A DNA stretch of 64,000 nt from Desulfobacterales bacterium (GCA_034520365.1 JAXHNP010000008.1:62001-126000), one strand, 5' to 3'; counted from the stretch's first letter, positions 8,491-17,376 are shown. Notes: a model not told the origin generated them from the letters alone. Numbers and translations: made by a program.

Positions 8491-10485
8491 ATGCGGATTT
8501 TAAAGTGGGTGTTCATTACTTTCGCTGGACTGTTGATCCTTCTGCTTGCAGCGGTATTCATCATCCCCCATGTCATCGACATCAATGATTATAAACCGCA
8601 GATCAGCGCCCTTTTATCTGAAAAACTCGACCGACCGGCAACAATCGGCGGAGATATTGATCTGTCCCTCTTCCCTTGGGCGGGTTTTGCTTTATCGGAT
8701 TTTCAGGTGGCCAACCCGGAAGGATTTGAAACGCGCAAATTTTTGTCCGTTGATTCCTTCGAGGTCCGGGTCAAAGTGCTTCCTCTCCTGTTCAGGGAGG
8801 TTCAAATCAAACGATTGGTGCTCAACGCACCGGAAATTTATCTGATCCAGGCACCATCCGGGCGCCGGAACTGGGAAGGCTTGGGACCCGGGGATGGCAC
8901 CGCCCCGGCGCCTCCATCGCCGCCCGAGCAAACTCAAAAAGAAAAACTGCCAATTCAGTCACTTGACATAGAAGCCTTTGTCGTAAGAAACGGAACTTTC
9001 TTATGGATTGACCATACCGCGGGTGTCAAGCAGGAGATCACCGATATCCGTCTTGCCCTCGAAAACTTTTCGTTAGGCGCACCGGTCGATCTTGAATTCT
9101 CAGCCCGGCTTGACAAGGAGCCGGTCAGAATGACCGGCCGGTTCGGTCCGATTGGGACCAACCTGTATGAGGCGGAGATTCCGCTTGATTTTAGAACTTC
9201 TGTTTTCAACGAAATGACGATCAATTTGTCCGGAAAAGTTTCTAATCCAATGGGTAAACCGACATACAAGATAAAGATGGAAGTGCCGGCCTTTTCGCCG
9301 CGACAGTTGTTCAAGGCTATGGATATGTCCTTTCCGCTTAACCCTTCCGATCCCTCGGTTTTTGCAAAAGCGGCTTTTTCGGCCAAAATCATGGGTGATC
9401 CTCAATCTGCGAAGATAAGCAACGGTGAGCTGATTCTGGATGAAACCCAAGCGGATTTTCGGCTCGACGTAAAGGATATGCAGAAGCCGTGGATTGAATT
9501 TGACATTGAAATTGATCGCCTGAATCTGGATCGGTATTTACCTGAAACCCCATCAAAACAAAAGCGCAGGACAGGAGGAAAGCCTGCGAAAGCCCCGGTA
9601 GATTATGCATTCCTCCAGGAACCGCGCATTTCCGGTCACTGCGCGGTTAAGCGGCTGAAAGTCGGTGGAGCATCCATTGATCAGATTGATATTGTTCTGA
9701 AAGCACAAAACGGCAATTACCGGTTGGATCCCGTTCAAGCCGCGCTTTACTCAGGGAGTATGGAGGGGTCGATAAGGCTGGAAGTTAATCCTCAAAGTTT
9801 GAGCGTGAAAACCGACATCAGCGCAGAACAGATTGAAGCAGGAAGACTTTTAGCGGATACAGCGGATAAGGCATTTTTGGAAGGGCTGTTGCAGGCGGAT
9901 ATGGCAATTACTGCCTCTGGCCCGTCAGCGAACCAGTTTCGTCAAACTCTTTCGGGAAACGGAACCATCCGGGTTTACGACGGCGCAATTCAGGGGTTGG
10001 ATCTGGTTAAAATCATTCGTCAGATCCAGACTGTCATTGGGCAGCAAGTCTTGCCGGCGGATGGGGGGGCTCAGACCGATTTTTTAGAGTTGGTGGTTCC
10101 CTTCAGCATTCGCAATGGCAAGCTCTCCACTACCAGTGCGAGCCTTGTATCTCCGCTGCTGCGGGTAAGCGCATCCGGCACCGCAGATCTGGTATCCCAA
10201 TCTCTTGATTTCAGGATTCAGCCTAAGATTGTGGCCACCCTGAAAGGCCAGTCTGAAACCCGGAAGCACGCGGGGGTTAAGGTACCAATAAAAGTCTCGG
10301 GGACATTCTCCCAGCCGAAGGTGCAGCCGGATTATTCAGGGGTGAAATCAATTGTGGAAGAAGCTGTAAAAAAGCCTGGAAAAACAGATAAAAAATTGGA
10401 GGACTTGAAAGAGCAGGCGGAGGGGACCTTCGAGCAAATGAAAAAAGATGCGGAAACAATGCTGGAAGATCTGCTCAGTGAATGA
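8491..10485 (+). CDS. AsmA-family envelope protein
   Basis: I place the start at the ATG at 8491, preceded by AAGGTG six bases upstream, rather than the in-frame GTG at 8482. The product has 664 residues. One N-terminal membrane helix (about 4-26) is followed by IDINDYKPQISALLSEKLDRP, the classic AsmA opening. A long beta-rich periplasmic region follows, and the AsmA C-terminal block (DGAIQGLDLVKIIRQIQ, then FSIRNGKLSTTSASLVSP). The end is a charged coiled coil (residues about 625-664). AsmA-like proteins are thought to move phospholipids between the membranes or to aid outer-membrane assembly. It diverges from the M48 gene. Confidence 0.88.
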   Translation: MRILKWVFITFAGLLILLLAAVFIIPHVIDINDYKPQISALLSEKLDRPATIGGDIDLSLFPWAGFALSDFQVANPEGFETRKFLSVDSFEVRVKVLPLLFREVQIKRLVLNAPEIYLIQAPSGRRNWEGLGPGDGTAPAPPSPPEQTQKEKLPIQSLDIEAFVVRNGTFLWIDHTAGVKQEITDIRLALENFSLGAPVDLEFSARLDKEPVRMTGRFGPIGTNLYEAEIPLDFRTSVFNEMTINLSGKVSNPMGKPTYKIKMEVPAFSPRQLFKAMDMSFPLNPSDPSVFAKAAFSAKIMGDPQSAKISNGELILDETQADFRLDVKDMQKPWIEFDIEIDRLNLDRYLPETPSKQKRRTGGKPAKAPVDYAFLQEPRISGHCAVKRLKVGGASIDQIDIVLKAQNGNYRLDPVQAALYSGSMEGSIRLEVNPQSLSVKTDISAEQIEAGRLLADTADKAFLEGLLQADMAITASGPSANQFRQTLSGNGTIRVYDGAIQGLDLVKIIRQIQTVIGQQVLPADGGAQTDFLELVVPFSIRNGKLSTTSASLVSPLLRVSASGTADLVSQSLDFRIQPKIVATLKGQSETRKHAGVKVPIKVSGTFSQPKVQPDYSGVKSIVEEAVKKPGKTDKKLEDLKEQAEGTFEQMKKDAETMLEDLLSE

Positions 10486-10527
10486 GTGATTGGGTATGTA
10501 TGGTTTGTATTTGAATTCAATTAATGA

Positions 10528-10552
10528 AGGGGAGCCCTTGCGGTTCTCCCCT
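10528..10552. terminator. Hairpin between convergent AsmA and lipoprotein genes
   Basis: AGGGGAG and CTCCCCT form a perfect 7-bp stem with an 11-base loop, in the 104-bp gap between two convergent stops. There is no clean T-run on either side, so it is at best a weak bidirectional terminator. Confidence 0.4.
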
Positions 10553-10589
10553 CTTACATCAAATTGTCCGGGTATTGATTTCTTGCGGA

Positions 10590-10913
10590 TTACTTCCGCA
10601 GCATTTTATCAAAGATGGCTTCAGATTTTTCGGCCGCAAGTTCAGCCCGATCAGCCTCTGCTTCCGCGCGATCCGCTGCAGCCTCGGCCCGATTGGTGGC
10701 ATCTAAAGCCTTATCGCTTTCTTTACAACATTTCTCCGCCCGGGCTTTGGCTGCTTCGGCTTCAGCCATGGCCTGATCTGCTTTTTCCATTGCGGCATTT
10801 ACCCGCTCTTGCAGCTGATCAACCCGGCTAGTCGTGGCACACCCGTTTAAAGACAAGCCGGCAAGCGAAAACGTCTCATTCTCTAACCTCCTTATTTGTT
10901 GTTTAAAATTCAT
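10590..10913 (-). CDS. Small Ala-rich Lpp-like lipoprotein, signal peptide probably frameshifted
   Basis: The mature part reads NGCATTSRVDQLQERV, then about 75 residues of alanine-zipper coiled coil (AEAEAAKARAEKCC, RAEAAADRAEAEADRAE), ending in MLRK. This matches Lpp-type or alanine-zipper outer-membrane lipoproteins. The in-frame ATG at 10913 gives an N-terminus without a hydrophobic core and has only a weak ribosome site. A perfect AGGAGG at 10887-10892 instead sits 7 bases before an ATG at 10879 that is one base out of frame and stops after 10 codons (MRRFRLPACL). The simplest reading is a small indel or deletion in the signal-peptide region. It lies behind a predicted sigma-54 promoter. 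It may be a pseudogene or carry a sequencing error. Confidence 0.55.
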   Translation of the reverse strand: MNFKQQIRRLENETFSLAGLSLNGCATTSRVDQLQERVNAAMEKADQAMAEAEAAKARAEKCCKESDKALDATNRAEAAADRAEAEADRAELAAEKSEAIFDKMLRK

Positions 10914-10976
10914 AAGCTTTACCCAATGCAATGAATTTTGAGGAAAAAAACTCCATTAATTTATTCATTGATAAAC

Positions 10977-10992
10977 GCAAATCACATGCCAA
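10977..10992 (-). promoter_or_regulatory. Predicted sigma-54 (-24/-12) promoter of the Lpp-like gene
   Basis: Read on the minus strand, the element is TTGGCATGTGATTTGC, with GG and GC separated by exactly 10 bases. This fits the sigma-54 consensus TGGCAC-N5-TTGC closely. The predicted start of transcription is near 10965, about 50-85 bases before the lipoprotein start codons. All 16 bases are identical to the element at 17361-17376 upstream of the DegP gene. Confidence 0.7.
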
Positions 10993-11075
10993 GACTATGG
11001 CTACCGGTATGAAGGGATTGAAAAGAGGCGCCGGGTTTGAGTGGATTGAAATTTGAAAGACAAAAAACAAGCCGT

Positions 11076-11090
11076 ATTGCAATTTGCAAT
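11076..11090. promoter_or_regulatory. Palindromic activator site (second copy)
   Basis: ATTGCAA-T-TTGCAAT is a perfect 15-bp inverted repeat with a 1-base centre. It lies about 93 bases upstream of the -24 GG of the sigma-54 element at 10977-10992, the spacing expected of an enhancer site for an NtrC-type regulator. An identical palindrome occurs at 17461-17475 with nearly the same spacing. Confidence 0.65.
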
Positions 11091-11096
11091 ACCTGG

Positions 11097-12249
11097 CGTA
11101 ATGATTACAGCGCGTTCAATTGCATTGCGCAACTCCCTGAGATTGCCCGGCCAGTTATGCGCCTGAAGGGCTTCAATCGCGCTGTCAGTGAATCCGGTAA
11201 AATGTTTATGATTGTTAAGGGATAAAAATTTTAGAAAATTCTCGGCCATGGGGCAAATGTCTTCAGGCCGCTCTCTAAGGGGGGGGCATGGTAAGTGTAA
11301 TAACATTTAGCCGGTAATAGAGATCTTCACGAAACCGGCCGTCAGCTACTCTTTGGTCAAGATTCGCATTTGTCGCAGCAATAATGCGGACATCCGCTTT
11401 ACGAGGCTTAGGATCCCCCAGGCGCTCGTAAGTACGTTCCTGGATAAATCGGAGCAGTTTGACCTGCAGTTCAGGGGGGAGATCGCCGATTTCATCAAGA
11501 AAGAGCGTGCCGCCCGAACAAGCTGCGATTCGACCGGGATTATCCCGGACAGCACCGGTAAACGCGCCCTTGGTATGCCCGAACAACTCACTTTCCAATA
11601 ATTCTGCAGGCATTGCCGGGCAGGACACGGTCCCCATGGATTTTTCTGCTCGCGGACTCCACTGGTGGATCGCCTTGGCCATTACTGACTTACCGGTCCC
11701 GGACTCACCCCGGAGCAATATGATCGCCTCCGAATCAGCCGCCTTGCGGGCTGTTTCAATGGTGCGCTGCATGATGGGATTGTTGCTGCTGAAATTCGCT
11801 TCCAGGTCAAGGCGTCCCACATCATCCTTTAGTTCGGTTATTTCGCGCTCCATGTCGCGAATTTGGCTTATTTTTACCGTCTGCAGGCGCACCTGGTCCG
11901 GGGTAAAGGGCTTGGGGATATAATCTGTCGCGCCTTTTTTCATGGCTTCCACAGCCGTTTCAACAGAGGCATAAGCTGTGATGACAACGATCTTTGTCCA
12001 GGGCGGTTCCCTCTGGAGCGCCTCAATTAAATGCATCCCGTCTTCTTTACCCAGTCGCAAATCCACAAAAGCCAGATCAAAGGCACACCGCCTTGCCTCG
12101 GCCAGTGCATCGGCCTGGTTGCTGACGGCAATGGCTGTGTGGCCCTCTTGTTCAAGACAATAAATCATGGTCCGACGCATGTTGATTTCATCATCAACCA
12201 CCAGGACATTTAAGTGCCGCACATGATGGAGGCTCTCATCATCTATCAT
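11097..12249 (-). pseudogene. Decayed copy of an NtrC-family sigma-54 response regulator
   Basis: The first 324 residues (from 12249) are nearly the same as those of the intact regulator at 18102-19466: receiver domain, Walker A GESGTGKS, GAFTGA loop and Walker B. At 11279-11286 a run of eight G replaces the GCGGCGG of the intact copy, adding one base and shifting the frame just before PPLRERPEDI. The shifted frame continues with the rest of the AAA+ domain to IERAVI and then runs into unrelated sequence. The Fis-type DNA-binding domain is therefore missing. The 3' end is fused directly to the activator-site region of the lipoprotein gene, as if about 840 bp of the ancestral layout had been deleted. 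The G-run could also be a sequencing error, but the lost C-terminus could not. Confidence 0.85.
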
Positions 12250-12418
12250 GGGATTAACATACCTTTTTTCGGTTCCTCGGTTATTTCATTTAAGTGTGTA
12301 TGTAATTATAAAAAGCTGGGCCAGGATTGCAAGTTACCACAAAAATGAATGAATATTGGCATTATTAATGCATCCATTATGGAGATTTGACGATAAAAGC
12401 GACACTTTTTGGATATAA

Positions 12419-14800
12419 ATGGTTTTTGGGCGACAAAGAAAGATCTGGAAAAAAGAACGAAAAATCTGGAAAGTAGCAAAGGGCGTGTTTGGCCTTTTTG
12501 CTTCCGCCGGGTTATTGTTCCTGATTGTCATTGTGGGGGTATATTTTTATTTCAGCAGCGGTCTGCCGCAGATCAAAACTCTGGAAGAATACCAACCGCC
12601 CGTAGTGACGACGATCTATTCTGATGATGACCATAAAATCGGCGAATTCTATAAACAGCGTCGTATTGTGATCCCATTGAAAGAAATGCCGGATCAACTG
12701 ATTCATGCCTTTGTCGCAGCCGAAGATGCAAGGTTCTATGAGCATGAAGGCATTGATGTATTCAGTATTGCCCGGGCTTTTTTTCGAAACTTGGAAGCGG
12801 GACGGATTGTCCAGGGCGGATCGACCATCACGCAGCAGGTTGCCAAATCGTTTTTTTTAACGCCAAAGCAAACCTATACCCGGAAAATCAAGGAAGCCAT
12901 ACTGGCTTACCGGATTGATAAGCATTTTTCCAAAGAAGAAATCCTTTTCCTGTATTTGAACCAAATCTATTTGGGAAACGGCGCTTACGGGGTTCAGGCG
13001 GCTGCCCAAAATTACTTTAACAAATCCGCAAAGGAATTAAATCTGCCTGAGTGCGCCATGCTGGCTGGTCTGCCGCAGGCTCCCAGTTTTTATTCCCCCA
13101 AAGCTCATCCGGAGCGTGCCAAGGAACGTCAGATTTATGTTTTAACCCGGATGGCGGCTGAAGGCTTTATCTCCCAAGATGAAGCCACTGAAGCCATTCA
13201 AAGAAAAATCACAATGGCCTCAAAACCTGAATGGTTTATGGAAAATACCCCCTATTATACCGAACACGTAAGAAAATGGATTAAGGCCAAATTCGGAACA
13301 GACGCACTTTACACTGATGGACTAAAAATTTATACCTGCGTGGATATCAAAATGCAAAAAGCCGCCCAAAAGTCCATTGAAAAAGGGTTGCGGGCGCTTG
13401 ATAAGCGACGGGGATATCGGGGGCCGCTTCTTCGGCTTGAAAAATCCGAGATCGAACCTTATCTCCAATCTCTAAAAAAGGAGCGTGGGGCCCGGAAACT
13501 ATTTGACGGCGTTATCACCCATGGCGTGGTCATTGATGTCGACGAGACCGAGCAAAGAATCATGGTGCGTCTTGGCGGTGCAGTGGGCGCCCTTCCTTTT
13601 TCCCATATGCGGTGGGCACGTCAGCAGGCGCCAGAATTTTCGAAAGAAACAAAAACCGTTAAAGCTTTAGCAGAGCGGTTGGCGGTCGGGGATGTCATTC
13701 AGGTAAAATTGAAAAAATGGCAGCCTTCGCAAGGACAATGGGAGCTGCGTCTTGAACAGAAACCCAACGTGCAGTCGGCACTCCTTTGCATGCAGCCTGA
13801 AAATGGGCATGTAAAGGCTATGGTGGGCGGCCGGGATTTTGCTGAAAGTCAGTTCAACCGGGCAGTCCAGGCCAGACGCCAGCCGGGTTCGGCATTTAAA
13901 CCCATCATTTATGCGGCTGCTCTGGATAATGGCTATACCGTTGCCTCGATAATACCAGATTCACCCTTAGTGTTTGAGAATAAAGAGCTTGACTATACCT
14001 GGAAGCCGGAAAATTATGATAAGACTTTCCATGGGTTTACGCTTTTCCGGGAAGGTTTGATCCATTCACGAAATATTGTAACGCTGAAAATCCTGCAGGA
14101 TATCGGAATTGATTACGCGATTGATTATGCGCACAAGCTCGGTATCGATTCTCACCTGGATCGAAACCTGGCCTTAGGGCTGGGCGCTTCAGGTGTATCT
14201 TTGCTGGAGCTGACGGAAGTCTATTCGGTTTTTGCCAATCAGGGCCGGCGCGTGGAGCCGGTGTTCGTCCGCAGAATTGAAGACCGTAGCGGACATGTTA
14301 TTTATCAGGCCGAAAATGAAGCTGAAAGGGTCATATCACCGGCTACTGCCTATATCATGACGCATCTCCTTCAAAAAGTCGTTGAAGAAGGCACCGGTTG
14401 GCGGGTGCGGGCGCTTCAAAGACCGGCGGCCGGTAAGACCGGTACAACCAATGATTTAAATGATGCATGGTTTATGGGGTATACCCCGCGCTGCGTTACA
14501 GGCGTGTGGGTGGGGTTTGACCAGGGCCGCCCATTGGGTAAAAACGAGACCGGCTCAAGGGCAGCAAGTCCAATCTGGCTGGATTTTATGCAGCAAATCC
14601 TCTCGGGTAAACCCCAGCGTGTTTTTCACGCACCTGACAATGTGGTTTTTACCAAAATCGATGCGGAAACCGGATTGCTGCCCATACCTGCTTCCGATGA
14701 AGTGATATGGGGGTGCTTTAAAAAAGGGACTATCCCTAAGCGGCATACCCGATCGCCCGATCAAATCACCCACGAAGAATTTTTCAAAAAAGGATTTTAG
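12419..14800 (+). CDS. Bifunctional penicillin-binding protein 1A
   Basis: This 793-residue class A PBP polymerises and cross-links peptidoglycan in the periplasm. It has a cytoplasmic basic tail, a membrane helix at about residues 24-45, and a glycosyltransferase-51 domain with EDARFYEHEG near 103 and GGSTITQQVAKSFF. An OB-like insert follows at about 340-450. The transpeptidase domain has the catalytic SAFK near 490, the SRN motif (IHSRNIV) and KTGTT near 671. The ribosome site at the ATG is weak. The gene diverges from the decayed regulator copy across 169 bp in which I see no clear operator. Confidence 0.95.
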   Translation: MVFGRQRKIWKKERKIWKVAKGVFGLFASAGLLFLIVIVGVYFYFSSGLPQIKTLEEYQPPVVTTIYSDDDHKIGEFYKQRRIVIPLKEMPDQLIHAFVAAEDARFYEHEGIDVFSIARAFFRNLEAGRIVQGGSTITQQVAKSFFLTPKQTYTRKIKEAILAYRIDKHFSKEEILFLYLNQIYLGNGAYGVQAAAQNYFNKSAKELNLPECAMLAGLPQAPSFYSPKAHPERAKERQIYVLTRMAAEGFISQDEATEAIQRKITMASKPEWFMENTPYYTEHVRKWIKAKFGTDALYTDGLKIYTCVDIKMQKAAQKSIEKGLRALDKRRGYRGPLLRLEKSEIEPYLQSLKKERGARKLFDGVITHGVVIDVDETEQRIMVRLGGAVGALPFSHMRWARQQAPEFSKETKTVKALAERLAVGDVIQVKLKKWQPSQGQWELRLEQKPNVQSALLCMQPENGHVKAMVGGRDFAESQFNRAVQARRQPGSAFKPIIYAAALDNGYTVASIIPDSPLVFENKELDYTWKPENYDKTFHGFTLFREGLIHSRNIVTLKILQDIGIDYAIDYAHKLGIDSHLDRNLALGLGASGVSLLELTEVYSVFANQGRRVEPVFVRRIEDRSGHVIYQAENEAERVISPATAYIMTHLLQKVVEEGTGWRVRALQRPAAGKTGTTNDLNDAWFMGYTPRCVTGVWVGFDQGRPLGKNETGSRAASPIWLDFMQQILSGKPQRVFHAPDNVVFTKIDAETGLLPIPASDEVIWGCFKKGTIPKRHTRSPDQITHEEFFKKGF

Positions 14801-14855
14801 TAAATCGGATTAGTGATACCAAGTAGCCATATCTTCCGTCACGGGGATGGATACC

Positions 14856-15254
14856 GAGATGGGAATCCCTAAACTGGTCCAGAATGCAAGCTTTAAATCC
14901 AGGAACACGAGCAGTGCGATAAATACCAGGGCGTAACCCAGCAGTGCATTTCGGGTGAGCAGGTTCATCCGTGATTTTAGAATTTCGGTTTGATCTTCCA
15001 GGATATCCAGGTCAATGCCGGGCGGAAGCTTTGCCGACTTCAGATAATCCTTTACCGCCCGGGCGACTTTGAGGGTATCCTGGGATTCGCTTCGTGAGAC
15101 CTTGATAAAGATGGCTCGCTTGCCGTTATGGCGGGCCACCAGATTGACATCTTTGAAGCCGTCCACGATATTGGCGATGTCTTTCAGGCGGAGCAGGCTG
15201 CCGTCCGTCCGGCTTTTTATCACGATATCTTTAAAGGCGGCCCCCACATGCTTT
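14856..15254 (-). pseudogene. Internal fragment of an RND permease gene
   Basis: This block aligns without gaps to 2532-2930, inside the RND permease gene, at a constant offset of 12324. It encodes the end of the first periplasmic loop and the start of the central membrane bundle (GAAFKDIVIKSR to LAFWTSLGIPIS). By eye the distal 320 bases differ at about one position, while the 75 bases next to 14856 differ at eight, all transitions and all synonymous. It has no start and no partner domains. It lies just behind the PBP1A gene and marks a rearrangement or gene-conversion event. Confidence 0.88.
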
Positions 15255-15328
15255 GTCGGCGGTAAAATCCACAATGAGTTTTTGTACTCGTACCAAAAGG
15301 CGCGAAAATTTTTGTTATTGGTAAAATT

Positions 15329-15612
15329 TCACATTATGCTCTGCGCCAGATTCTGTTGCGCTGGTTTATATTCCGGAGCAATTTCTACAGCAGCTTTGTA
15401 AAAATTTTTTGCTTTGACCAATTCTCCCTGCATCTCGTGCAGCATCCCTAATAGGTCATATGCCTCCGGTTCACGGGGTTGATTTGAAATCGCTCTATGA
15501 AGGGTGGTTTTTGCGGCTGAATATCGACTATTCAGCAATTGCTGCTTGGCCAACTCGATAAGCGCCTGATAACCTGTTTTTTCCTCAATGGATAACTTTT
15601 CTATCTCCAGTA
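15329..15612 (-). pseudogene. TPR-repeat protein, 3' fragment
   Basis: About 90 residues can be read, with two or three tetratricopeptide-like helices (SRYSAAKTTLHRAISNQPREPEAYDLLGMLHEMQGELVKAKNFY is the clearest region, at about 15380-15510). No plausible ribosome site or start codon precedes it. Its 5' end is fused to the remnant of a histidine kinase gene near 15610. It is best read as the tail of a TPR protein left by a deletion. Confidence 0.6.
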
Positions 15613-15714
15613 CTCGCCGATGGCAATGATATGTCCAACCGACCACGCTATGACCAGACCCAGCAAAATAACGGCAACACCATAACCGATGAAAATTTTT
15701 TTTTGTAAAGTCAT
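15601..15714 (-). pseudogene. N-terminal remnant of a membrane sensor histidine kinase
   Basis: From the ATG at 15714 a 37-residue frame reads MTLQKKIFIGYGVAVILLG, continues through one membrane helix to IIAIGEYWR and stops. This opening (a basic tail, then F-x-G-Y-x-x-A-hydrophobic) is typical of HAMP-type sensor kinases paired with NtrC-type regulators in Desulfobacterota. The assignment comes from pattern memory. All sensor, HAMP and kinase domains are absent; the frame joins the TPR fragment instead. It may be what is left of the partner kinase of the regulator at 18102-19466. Confidence 0.5.
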
Positions 15715-15757
15715 TGGTATGTTACTTTAAGATCGGTTTATTTTTGTCTCTTAAGTA

Positions 15758-15799
15758 AAAGTTCAAATCGGCTCGCGGGGTTCATGAGCCGATTTGAAC
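15758..15799 (-). terminator. Strong rho-independent terminator of the DegP gene
   Basis: GTTCAAATCGGCTC (15761-15774) and GAGCCGATTTGAAC (15786-15799) form a perfect 14-bp stem with an 11-base loop. On the minus strand it is followed by TTTTAC. It lies 18 bases after the DegP stop codon. Confidence 0.8.
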
Positions 15800-15816
15800 C
15801 TATTGATGGTGGCAGG

Positions 15817-17274
15817 TTACTTGGTTAATGTGACAACAACCAGACCCCGCCGGGGCCGATTGATAAGGAGATGAACTTTGTCGCCTTCCTCCACATTTTT
15901 AATGATCTCCTGGCAGTCAGCAACTGAGCTGACCGACTGGTGATTGATTTCAGTAATAATATCATTTTTCTGGATACCCGCTTTGTCCGCCTTGCTTCCG
16001 GCCTTGACACCGACCACAATAACACCGGCATCCTGATTAATGTTTAACTTTTCAGCCAGCTGCGGGGTAATATTTGCAATCGCAATCCCCATGTTAGCCG
16101 ACTCCTTATCTTCCTTTGCCCCTTTTCCATGAAGCGCTGCTTCATCCCGTTTTGCGATTTCAACCGAGAAAGTTTTAGTATCGCCATCCCGGTAAACTTT
16201 AATTTTTGCCTTTTCCCCGACAGAAAGGTTAGAAATCTTATTGGAAAGCTCCCGCGCGGAGTCAACTTTTTCGCCGTTAACGGCGGTAATAATATCATTG
16301 GACTCCAAGCCGGCTTTGTCTGCCGGATCTCCCTTGAATACGCGGGTAACGAGGACTCCGTGATCGACATCATAATACGCCTTCAGATCTTTGTCTAAAC
16401 TTTGAATGCCAACACCTAACCAGCCCCGGGTAACTTCCCCGCTTTCTTTAAGTTGGGCTACAATGTCCTTGGCCATGCTTGAGGGAACGGCAAAACCGAT
16501 GCCTTCACCAGCGGCCAGGATAGCGGTATTGATGCCTATAACCTCGCCCTTCATATTAAGGAGTGGCCCACCGCTGTTTCCGGGGTTAATGGAGGCATCG
16601 GTTTGAATGAAATCATCATACGGACCGGCGCCGATCACCCGGCCTTTTGCGCTGATAATGCCGCTGGTAACCGTATGTTCAAGCCCAAATGGATTGCCGA
16701 TCGCGAGCACCCATTGTCCGATTGCCATTTTGTCTGAATTTCCCAGTTCAAGCTCTGGAAGCTTTTTGTCCGAATCGATTTTAAGTAAGGCCAAGTCTGT
16801 TGGGGGATCACTGCCGATAATTTCTGCCGAATACTCTTTGCCGTTTTTTAGTTTAACCTTGATTTGATCGGCATTCTTGATGACATGATAATTGGTTACA
16901 ATATAGCCTTCTGTATCTATAATAAATCCGGAGCCCAGACTTCTTTGCTGGAACTGCTGTTGCGGCAGGTTGCCGAAAAATTTTTCAAAAAATTCTCTTA
17001 ATTGTTGCTGATTGCCCTGGGGCCCCTGAAAAAAATACTGAAAGGCCTGGCCCGGCTGACTCTCGATAGTCTTAACCGTCCGAATGTTAACCACCGCCGA
17101 ACTTGCCTTCTCCGAGAGTTTTGTAAAGCTCTGCGGGCTGATTTGCGCTGTCGATGCATTTGTCTCATTCGCCCAAAATAACGCTGGAGCGATAAGAAAT
17201 ATCGCAACAATCAATAAAGAAAAAATGATCTTTTGATAACGTTTAATTTTTTTGTTTCCTCGGATAAATCGCAT
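15817..17274 (-). CDS. degP: DegP/DegQ (HtrA)-type periplasmic serine protease-chaperone
   Basis: I start at the ATG at 17274, preceded by AAGGAG at a normal distance; the longer frame to 17331 has no ribosome site. The 485-residue product has a signal peptide (about 1-40). Its trypsin-like domain carries catalytic His in TNYHVIK (about 125), Asp in PTDLALLKI (about 160) and Ser in NPGNSGGPLL (about 233). Two PDZ domains follow at about 280-370 and 395-480. It degrades or refolds misfolded envelope proteins. A sigma-54 promoter and palindromic activator site lie upstream (17361-17376, 17461-17475), which suggests control by an NtrC-type regulator rather than by sigma-E. The regulator gene at 18102-19466 is the obvious candidate. 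Confidence 0.94.
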   Translation of the reverse strand: MRFIRGNKKIKRYQKIIFSLLIVAIFLIAPALFWANETNASTAQISPQSFTKLSEKASSAVVNIRTVKTIESQPGQAFQYFFQGPQGNQQQLREFFEKFFGNLPQQQFQQRSLGSGFIIDTEGYIVTNYHVIKNADQIKVKLKNGKEYSAEIIGSDPPTDLALLKIDSDKKLPELELGNSDKMAIGQWVLAIGNPFGLEHTVTSGIISAKGRVIGAGPYDDFIQTDASINPGNSGGPLLNMKGEVIGINTAILAAGEGIGFAVPSSMAKDIVAQLKESGEVTRGWLGVGIQSLDKDLKAYYDVDHGVLVTRVFKGDPADKAGLESNDIITAVNGEKVDSARELSNKISNLSVGEKAKIKVYRDGDTKTFSVEIAKRDEAALHGKGAKEDKESANMGIAIANITPQLAEKLNINQDAGVIVVGVKAGSKADKAGIQKNDIITEINHQSVSSVADCQEIIKNVEEGDKVHLLINRPRRGLVVVTLTK

Positions 17275-17360
17275 TGTCAATCTCCTTCTGACTTTTTTGC
17301 ATTCAGGTGATAAAGTCTTTTGGGTTCCCAAAAAGCTTAATTTATTTATTCACCAATGTG

Positions 17361-17376
17361 GCAAATCACATGCCAA
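17361..17376 (-). promoter_or_regulatory. Predicted sigma-54 promoter of the DegP gene
   Basis: On the minus strand the element reads TTGGCATGTGATTTGC, with GG and GC 10 bases apart. It is identical to the element at 10977-10992. The predicted transcription start is near 17349, giving a leader of about 75 bases before the DegP ATG at 17274. Confidence 0.72.

Noticed and set aside
15761-15799. GTTCAAATC-containing stem that looked like a tRNA T-arm
   Set aside because: The full sequence is one long 14-bp hairpin with no acceptor, D or anticodon arm. It is the DegP terminator.
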